Shown: positions 8,441 through 12,641 of the stretch, piece after piece
How positions within the stretch are numbered: the stretch's first letter is position 1
Layout of the letters: every line of letters begins with the position of its first letter
Origin: Microbacteriaceae bacterium
GTDB taxonomy: Bacteria; Actinomycetota; Actinomycetes; Actinomycetales; Microbacteriaceae
Direction: 5' to 3'
Length of the DNA: 12,641 nucleotides
Assembly (NCBI GenBank): GCA_026785785.1
Contig: JAJAZI010000137.1
Span: 1-12,641, forward strand
The notes under the pieces: model-generated
Databases searched by the model: none
The model's input: the letters and a program-made list of their open reading frames with translations, nothing else
Told to the model about the DNA's origin: nothing
Translations under genes and position numbers: made by a program

Positions 8441-9481
8441 TCAAGCGGAGCCGGCCGCACCGAGCGGCACCGGAGTGGCCGCGAGGATTCGATAGATCAC
8501 GTCGGCGAGTGAGCTGGATTGCGCGGCGCTCGCCCCTCCCGACAGACGCGACGAGGGGATGAGACGGTGCGCGAACACCGGCACAGCGAGCGCGTCGATG
8601 TCGTCGGGCAGCACGAACTCGCGGCCGTCGAGGGCCGCCCGGGCCTTCGCTGCGCGCACCAGCTGGAGGGTCGCGCGAGGACTGGCGCCGAGGCGGAGGT
8701 CGCGGTCGTCCCTGGTCGCCTGTGCGATCGCGACGGCGTACTGCTCAACGGAGCGCGAGACGAACACTCCCCTCACGGCGTGGATCATCGCGAGCAGCTG
8801 CTCGGTGGTGACGACCGCCTCGAGGGTGTCGAGGGGGCTGCTGGACTCCCGCTGGCGAAGCATCGCGAGCTCCGCAGCGGCATCCGGGTACCCCATCGAG
8901 AGGCGGATCATGAATCGGTCGCGCTGCGCCTCGGGCAGCGGGTAGGTACCTTCCATCTCGACCGGATTCTGGGTCGCGACGACCGTGAAGGGCGCGGCGA
9001 GCACGTGGGTGACGCCGTCGACGGTGACCTGGCGCTCCTCCATGCTCTCGAGCAGTGCCGACTGCGTCTTGGGACTCGCGCGGTTGATTTCGTCGCCGAT
9101 GACGATGTTGGCGAAGACGGGCCCCGGCTTGAACTCGAACTCGCGGGAGCCCTGGTTGAAAATCGACACCCCCGTGATGTCGGAGGGGAGCAGGTCGGGG
9201 GTGAACTGGATGCGGTTGACAGTGCAGTGGACCGATCGCGCGAGCGCCCGCGCGAGCATCGTCTTGCCGACCCCGGGGACATCCTCGATCAGCAGGTGCC
9301 CCTCGGCGAGGAGCACGGTGAGGGCGATCTCGACGGGGGTGCGCTTACCGTCGATGACCCGCTCGACGCTGTCGATGATCGCGCCGCTGAGTGATTGGAA
9401 GTCAGCCGCCGACAGGGTCGGGGACCGCTCGATCTGTACCTCGGCGAGATCGTGTTCGATCTCACGCGGAATGCTGCTCAC
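8441..9481 (-). CDS. MoxR-family AAA+ ATPase
   Basis: A 346-residue AAA+ ATPase of the MoxR type (AAA_3), a cytoplasmic chaperone-like ATPase that usually works with a DUF58 protein encoded next to it. Seen are Walker A LLIEDVPGVGKT (Lys73), Walker B VIGDEINRASPKTQSALLE, the sensor stretch VVATQNPVEMEGTYPLPEAQ with the arginine-containing RDRF, and the C-terminal lid with SPRATLQL. GTG 9481 is chosen because GCGAGG lies six bases upstream. An ATG at 9496 would add five residues, but its AGGA abuts the start codon. It is the first gene of the moxR-DUF58-transglutaminase-cofC unit and probably has its own promoter in the A/T-richer gap after cofE. Confidence 0.92.
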   Translation of the reverse strand: MSSIPREIEHDLAEVQIERSPTLSAADFQSLSGAIIDSVERVIDGKRTPVEIALTVLLAEGHLLIEDVPGVGKTMLARALARSVHCTVNRIQFTPDLLPSDITGVSIFNQGSREFEFKPGPVFANIVIGDEINRASPKTQSALLESMEERQVTVDGVTHVLAAPFTVVATQNPVEMEGTYPLPEAQRDRFMIRLSMGYPDAAAELAMLRQRESSSPLDTLEAVVTTEQLLAMIHAVRGVFVSRSVEQYAVAIAQATRDDRDLRLGASPRATLQLVRAAKARAALDGREFVLPDDIDALAVPVFAHRLIPSSRLSGGASAAQSSSLADVIYRILAATPVPLGAAGSA

Positions 9482-9550
9482 CGATGACCTCGCCATTCCT
9501 GTAGCTGTCCCCGTGGCAGTCTGGCAGATGGTTCCGCAAACGCGCCCAGT

Positions 9551-9580
9551 ATTTTATCGGGATCGCCAAAAAAGTGATGA
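9551..9580 (-). promoter_or_regulatory. Possible promoter of the moxR-DUF58-transglutaminase-cofC operon
   Basis: The gap between cofE and moxR (about 100 bases) is the only clearly A/T-enriched stretch in the right two thirds of the window. On the minus strand it contains TAAAAT (9556-9551), a good -10, with TCATCA (9580-9575) 18 bases upstream as a weak -35. The start would fall near 9544, leaving about 60 bases of leader. Read-through from cofE is also possible, since no terminator hairpin is visible here. Confidence 0.4.
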
Positions 9581-9584
9581 AAGT

Positions 9585-10352
9585 TTACGAAGTTGGGTCT
9601 GCCCGGCCCGCGGCGTACCCCCGGGCGTAGGCCTCGTCGGAGCCGAGACGGAACATGTCCTGGGCGGCCGGGCGCACGAGGGCGCGGGCGCCCGGCTCGT
9701 CGAACCCGCTGACGAGATGGCCGAGTCCGCGCACAATCGCCACCGGGAGGCCCGCTGCCTTTCCCTTGACCAGGTCGGTCGCCCCGGCGATCTCGTCCGC
9801 GACGGCGGGCAGGGTGACGTTGAGGGCGCGGCCTCCGGCATCCGTCGATCCGCGCAGGTCGTCGATAACGCGCACGCCCGCCGCCCCGATGGCGACGTCC
9901 GTCTGCCCCTCCCGCCAGGCCCGGCCGAGGGTGTCGGTGATGATGACGCCGACGCGAACACCGAACCGGGTGCGGATCGCCCCGCAGAGTGCGCGCGCCG
10001 AGGCATCCGGGTCGAGCGGCAGCAGCAGAACGGTGCCGTCGGGGGTGTTGCTGGAGTCGACGCCGGCCGCGGCGAGCACGAGTCCCTGCCGGTTCTCGAC
10101 GATGCGGGTGACCCCTCCCGGAAACTCGCGCGTCGCGACGATGCGCACCGTCTCGGCGGTGATGGCGTCTTCCCGATCCTCAGCGGCGACGCTGCGCCCT
10201 TCGGCCTTGGAGACGATCTTGCTCGTGACCGAGAGGATGTCGCCGTCGGCGAGTCCCTCCTCCGTTCGCGAAATCGCGTCACCGATGACCGCGGCCAGGT
10301 CGATTCCGGCCACGATCTCGGGGATGCCGGCGACGGCCCAGGTCGAGTACAC
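9585..10352 (-). CDS. cofE: Coenzyme F420-0:L-glutamate ligase CofE, single-domain
   Basis: A 255-residue enzyme that adds the first and further gamma-linked glutamates to F420-0 using GTP and a divalent metal. Family motifs are [10 protein letters not shown] (residues 43-52), [17 protein letters not shown] (86-102), [15 protein letters not shown] (138-152) and TDLVKGK (192-198). The length equals only the N-terminal half of mycobacterial FbiB (about 448 residues); the C-terminal nitroreductase-like domain, which reduces dehydro-F420-0 there, is absent. The protein ends naturally at TAA with no relic of the domain in the next 100 bases. GTG 10352 directly follows the TAG of the LLM oxidoreductase gene with no gap, indicating co-translation; the ribosome-binding site is poor. 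Confidence 0.93.
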   Translation of the reverse strand: MYSTWAVAGIPEIVAGIDLAAVIGDAISRTEEGLADGDILSVTSKIVSKAEGRSVAAEDREDAITAETVRIVATREFPGGVTRIVENRQGLVLAAAGVDSSNTPDGTVLLLPLDPDASARALCGAIRTRFGVRVGVIITDTLGRAWREGQTDVAIGAAGVRVIDDLRGSTDAGGRALNVTLPAVADEIAGATDLVKGKAAGLPVAIVRGLGHLVSGFDEPGARALVRPAAQDMFRLGSDEAYARGYAAGRADPTS

Positions 10353-11354
10353 CTAGCGCGCCAGCCGCGGGAGCACGTCGCGCCCGAAGACGTCGATCCA
10401 CTCGCGCTGGTTGCGTCCGACGTTGTGCAGGTAGATGCGGTCGAAGCCGAGGTCGACGAAGCCCTGGATGTAGCGGCGGTGCACGTCGGGATCTTCCGAG
10501 ATGACCAGGCGCCCCTCGAAGTCTTCCGGGCGCACCATCTTCGCCATCTGCTCGAGCTCGAACGGGGAGCGGATGTCGGCCTTGGGAAACTTCATTGCCC
10601 CGTTGGGCCACTCGACCATGGCGTTGCGGAGCGCCTCCTCGTGGGTCGGCGCCCAGCTGAGGTGCAGTTGGAGCACCTTCGGCATTGTCTCCGGGTCCTT
10701 TCCAGCCTCCCGGGCACCCTCGGCGAACTTGTTGATGAGCAGGGAGACCTTCTGCAGCGGGGCGCCGACCGTGATGAGTCCGTCGGTGTGCTTGCCGGCG
10801 CGCTTGGCGGTGACCGGGCCGCCCGACGCCACGAGTATCTGCGGCGCGACCTCGGGCATCGTCCACAGCCGGGTCGATTCGAGCTTGTAGTACTGGCCGG
10901 AGTGCTTGGTGTCCTTGCCCGCGAGCGACGCGGTGAAGAGCTTGTTGATGATCTCGATCGCCTCGAACATGCGGTTGATGCGCTCGGGCGCCTCGGGCCA
11001 GTAACCGCCGACGATGTGCTCGTTGAGCGCCTCGCCGGAGCCCAGCCCGAGCCAGTGACGACCGGGGTACATCGCCGCGAGCGTCGCGCTCGCCTGCGCG
11101 ACCATCGCGGGGTGCCAGCGGAAGGTCGGCGTGGTCACGCCGGGGCCGAAATCGCCCGTCGTGCGCTCGCCGACGGCCGCGAGCACATTCCACACGAAGG
11201 CGCTCTGCCCCTGGGCGGGAACCCACGGCTGGAAGTGATCGGCGGCCATCACCCCGGTGAAGCCGCGGCTCTCGGCGTAGGCGCTCAGCGCGACAGCCTC
11301 GGTCGGGTGGAACCGCTCGAGCATGGCGGCGAAGCCGATCTGCAACGAACTCAC
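10353..11354 (-). CDS. LLM-class F420-dependent oxidoreductase, Fgd-like (G6PDH family)
   Basis: A 333-residue TIM-barrel enzyme of the luciferase-like family that should transfer hydride to or from F420. It aligns well from memory with mycobacterial F420-dependent glucose-6-phosphate dehydrogenase Fgd1: DHFQPW (39-44, His40 and Trp44), TPTFRWHPAMVAQA, GSGEALNE (105-112, Glu108 matching the catalytic Glu109), and ASGGP. Of the phosphate-binding residues of Fgd1, Thr195, Lys259 and Arg283 have equivalents (Thr195, Lys258, Arg282), but Lys198 is Ala198 here. It may oxidise glucose-6-phosphate, another sugar phosphate, or something else. GTG 11354 starts 10 bp after coaD with AGGA upstream, and the gene abuts cofE. 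Confidence 0.87.
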   Translation of the reverse strand: MSSLQIGFAAMLERFHPTEAVALSAYAESRGFTGVMAADHFQPWVPAQGQSAFVWNVLAAVGERTTGDFGPGVTTPTFRWHPAMVAQASATLAAMYPGRHWLGLGSGEALNEHIVGGYWPEAPERINRMFEAIEIINKLFTASLAGKDTKHSGQYYKLESTRLWTMPEVAPQILVASGGPVTAKRAGKHTDGLITVGAPLQKVSLLINKFAEGAREAGKDPETMPKVLQLHLSWAPTHEEALRNAMVEWPNGAMKFPKADIRSPFELEQMAKMVRPEDFEGRLVISEDPDVHRRYIQGFVDLGFDRIYLHNVGRNQREWIDVFGRDVLPRLAR

Positions 11355-11364
11355 GGGCCCGATC

Positions 11365-11853
11365 CTAGCCGCGTGGATTTTGCAGGAACTCGTAGACGGC
11401 GGCGGGCACGTACGGGCTCACGTCGCCCCCGAGAGCCGCGACCTGCCGCACGAGCGAGCTGGAGACGTGAGCGTGGCCGGGGTCCGGCAGCATGAAGACG
11501 GTCTCAACCTCCGCGAGGTTGCGGTTGACGATCGCCATCGGCGTCTCATAGGCGACGTCGACCTGCGAGCGCACGCCCTTCACGAGTACGGTGGCGCCGA
11601 CGTCGAGGCAGTAGTCCGCGAGCAGGCCCACGCTCCAGGAGGTGACGGTGATGTTGCCGCCGAATCCGGCGTCGGCGATCGACTTCTCGATGAGCGCGAC
11701 CCGCTGGGCGACGGGCAGCATGGCCGCCTTGGCGGGATTGTGCACGACGAGCACGTGGAGCTTGTCGAAAATCGCCGACGCACGTTCGATCACATCCAGG
11801 TGACCGAGGGTCACGGGGTCGAAGGAACCAGGGACGACGGCGATCCTGCTCAT
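11365..11853 (-). CDS. coaD: Phosphopantetheine adenylyltransferase CoaD
   Basis: A 162-residue, complete cytoplasmic enzyme that joins 4'-phosphopantetheine and ATP to form dephospho-CoA, the penultimate step of CoA synthesis. Motifs are [18 protein letters not shown] (residues 8-25, with the GH nucleotidyltransferase signature), [14 protein letters not shown] and [20 protein letters not shown] near the C-terminus. It starts at ATG 11853 with GGTGAAG upstream. It follows recG after 61 bp. That gap holds only a short inverted repeat, GTCAC (11876-11880) with GTGAC (11887-11891), and no other gene. The next gene downstream begins after 10 bp, so coaD probably heads or shares the transcript with the F420 oxidoreductase and cofE. 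Confidence 0.96.
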   Translation of the reverse strand: MSRIAVVPGSFDPVTLGHLDVIERASAIFDKLHVLVVHNPAKAAMLPVAQRVALIEKSIADAGFGGNITVTSWSVGLLADYCLDVGATVLVKGVRSQVDVAYETPMAIVNRNLAEVETVFMLPDPGHAHVSSSLVRQVAALGGDVSPYVPAAVYEFLQNPRG

Positions 11854-11914
11854 TACTTCACCCTATCCGGCCAGCGTCACCGACATGTGACACAGCGGGC
11901 ACCGCCGCAGCCGA

Positions 11915-12641
11915 TCAATTCTTCGCGAGGAAGTCCCGGCTGGCCTCGTCGAGCCGGCGCGAGAGGGCGTCGCGCAGGTGCGGATGCGCCGCAAGGGTCG
12001 GGTCGGAATCGATCAGCTCCGCCGCGATCTGTCTCGCCTCGGTGATGAGCGCGCCGTCTTTCGCGACGCGCAGCAGCCGCAGCGACGAGCGCCCGCCGGA
12101 CTGCAGGTTGCCGAGCACATCTCCCTCCTGCCGCAGCTCGAGGTCTTTCTGGGCGAGCACGAAGCCGTCGAGCGTGGACGCCACGGCCTCGACCCGTTCC
12201 CGGGCGAGCGTCTCCCCCTCGGCCCCGGTGACCATGAGACAGAGCCCCGGCACACCGCCCCTGCCGACGCGGCCGCGCAGCTGGTGCAGCTGGGAGACCC
12301 CGAAGCGATCGGCATCCAGCACGACCATGACCGACGCGTTGGGCACGTCGACCCCGACCTCGATCACGGTGGTCGCGACGAGCAGATCGATCTCGCCGGC
12401 CGCGAACGCGCGCATCGTGGCGTCCTTCAGGTCGCTCGGCATGCGGCCGTGGAGCTCCGCGATGCGGGCGGAGACCAGCTGCGGGTCGGCGCGGAGCTCG
12501 GCGAGGGTGTCGGGGACATTCGCGCGCGGCGCCGCCGGATCGGCAGCATCCGCGCTCGCCGGGGCGCCGCCCTCCTCCGCCTCGACGACGGTGCTGTCGA
12601 TCGCGGGACAGACGACGAACGCCTGCCGCCCGAGCGCGAGC
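11915..12641 (-). CDS. recG: ATP-dependent DNA helicase RecG, C-terminal part (5' end outside window)
   Basis: The last 241 or so residues of RecG, the branched-DNA helicase that reverses stalled forks and processes recombination intermediates. The open frame runs off the right edge without a start. Visible are GRQAFVVCPAIDSTVVE, helicase motif V TTVIEVGVDVPNA, motif VI QLHQLRGRVGRG, and the C-terminal LELRQEGDVLGNLQSGGRSS segment typical of RecG. A low-complexity Glu/Ala/Pro-rich insert of about 30 residues follows the first of these, a variable loop. An ATG at 12442 lies inside a conserved motif (LHGRMPSDL) and is not the true start. It ends with TGA at 11917-11915. Confidence 0.95.
   Translation of the reverse strand, partial: LALGRQAFVVCPAIDSTVVEAEEGGAPASADAADPAAPRANVPDTLAELRADPQLVSARIAELHGRMPSDLKDATMRAFAAGEIDLLVATTVIEVGVDVPNASVMVVLDADRFGVSQLHQLRGRVGRGGVPGLCLMVTGAEGETLARERVEAVASTLDGFVLAQKDLELRQEGDVLGNLQSGGRSSLRLLRVAKDGALITEARQIAAELIDSDPTLAAHPHLRDALSRRLDEASRDFLAKN

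Noticed and set aside
9560..9585. Intrinsic terminator after cofE (T-rich stretch CACTTTTTTGG on the minus strand)
   Set aside because: No stable GC hairpin precedes the T-run, so it is better explained as part of the A/T-rich moxR promoter region.

Overview
The window looks like chromosomal DNA from a high-GC actinobacterium, most probably a member of the Microbacteriaceae. The evidence is the strong G/C bias at third codon positions, frequent GTG starts, an actinobacterial rRNA leader at the left edge, and a coenzyme F420 gene set. The genus cannot be fixed from the sequence alone. The coding regions are dense and intact, with no insertion sequences, tRNAs, CRISPR arrays or prophage genes.

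Layout. Positions 1-518 hold no protein gene. The left edge carries, on the minus strand, what looks like the transcribed leader of an rRNA operon whose 16S gene would lie just outside the window. The right part (about 410-518) is a GC-rich, foldable 5' leader for the plus-strand operon. That operon (519-4368) is a lipoprotein substrate-binding protein, a FecCD-type permease and an ATPase, followed by cofD (fbiA). Gaps are 6 bp or less and two junctions overlap by 4 bp. The three transporter proteins match the actinobacterial cassette previously proposed to import F420-0.

From 4378 to the right end every gene is on the minus strand. In transcription order they are: recG (5' part outside the window), coaD, an Fgd-like LLM-class F420-dependent oxidoreductase, cofE (single-domain F420-0:glutamate ligase), moxR, a DUF58 gene, a membrane transglutaminase-like gene (DUF3488/TgpA type) and cofC (fbiD). 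cofC ends 9 bp from the end of cofD, so the two operons converge.

How they work together. CofC activates a three-carbon phospho-acid with GTP, CofD transfers it to FO to give F420-0 or dehydro-F420-0, and CofE adds glutamates. The LLM protein probably uses the finished cofactor. The FO synthase (fbiC or cofG/cofH) is not in the window, nor is the reductase domain that mycobacterial FbiB carries behind its CofE domain. The uptake cassette beside cofD, cofC and cofE raises the possibility that this organism salvages FO or F420-0 from outside. The moxR-DUF58-transglutaminase module, an envelope-associated set of unknown role, sits inside the F420 block and is translationally coupled to cofC.

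The most interesting points are the combination of uptake cassette with cofD/cofC/cofE, the folded leader in front of the uptake operon, the one-domain CofE, the envelope module coupled to cofC, and a strong local preference for GGATGC/GCATCC over GGACGC/GCGTCC.
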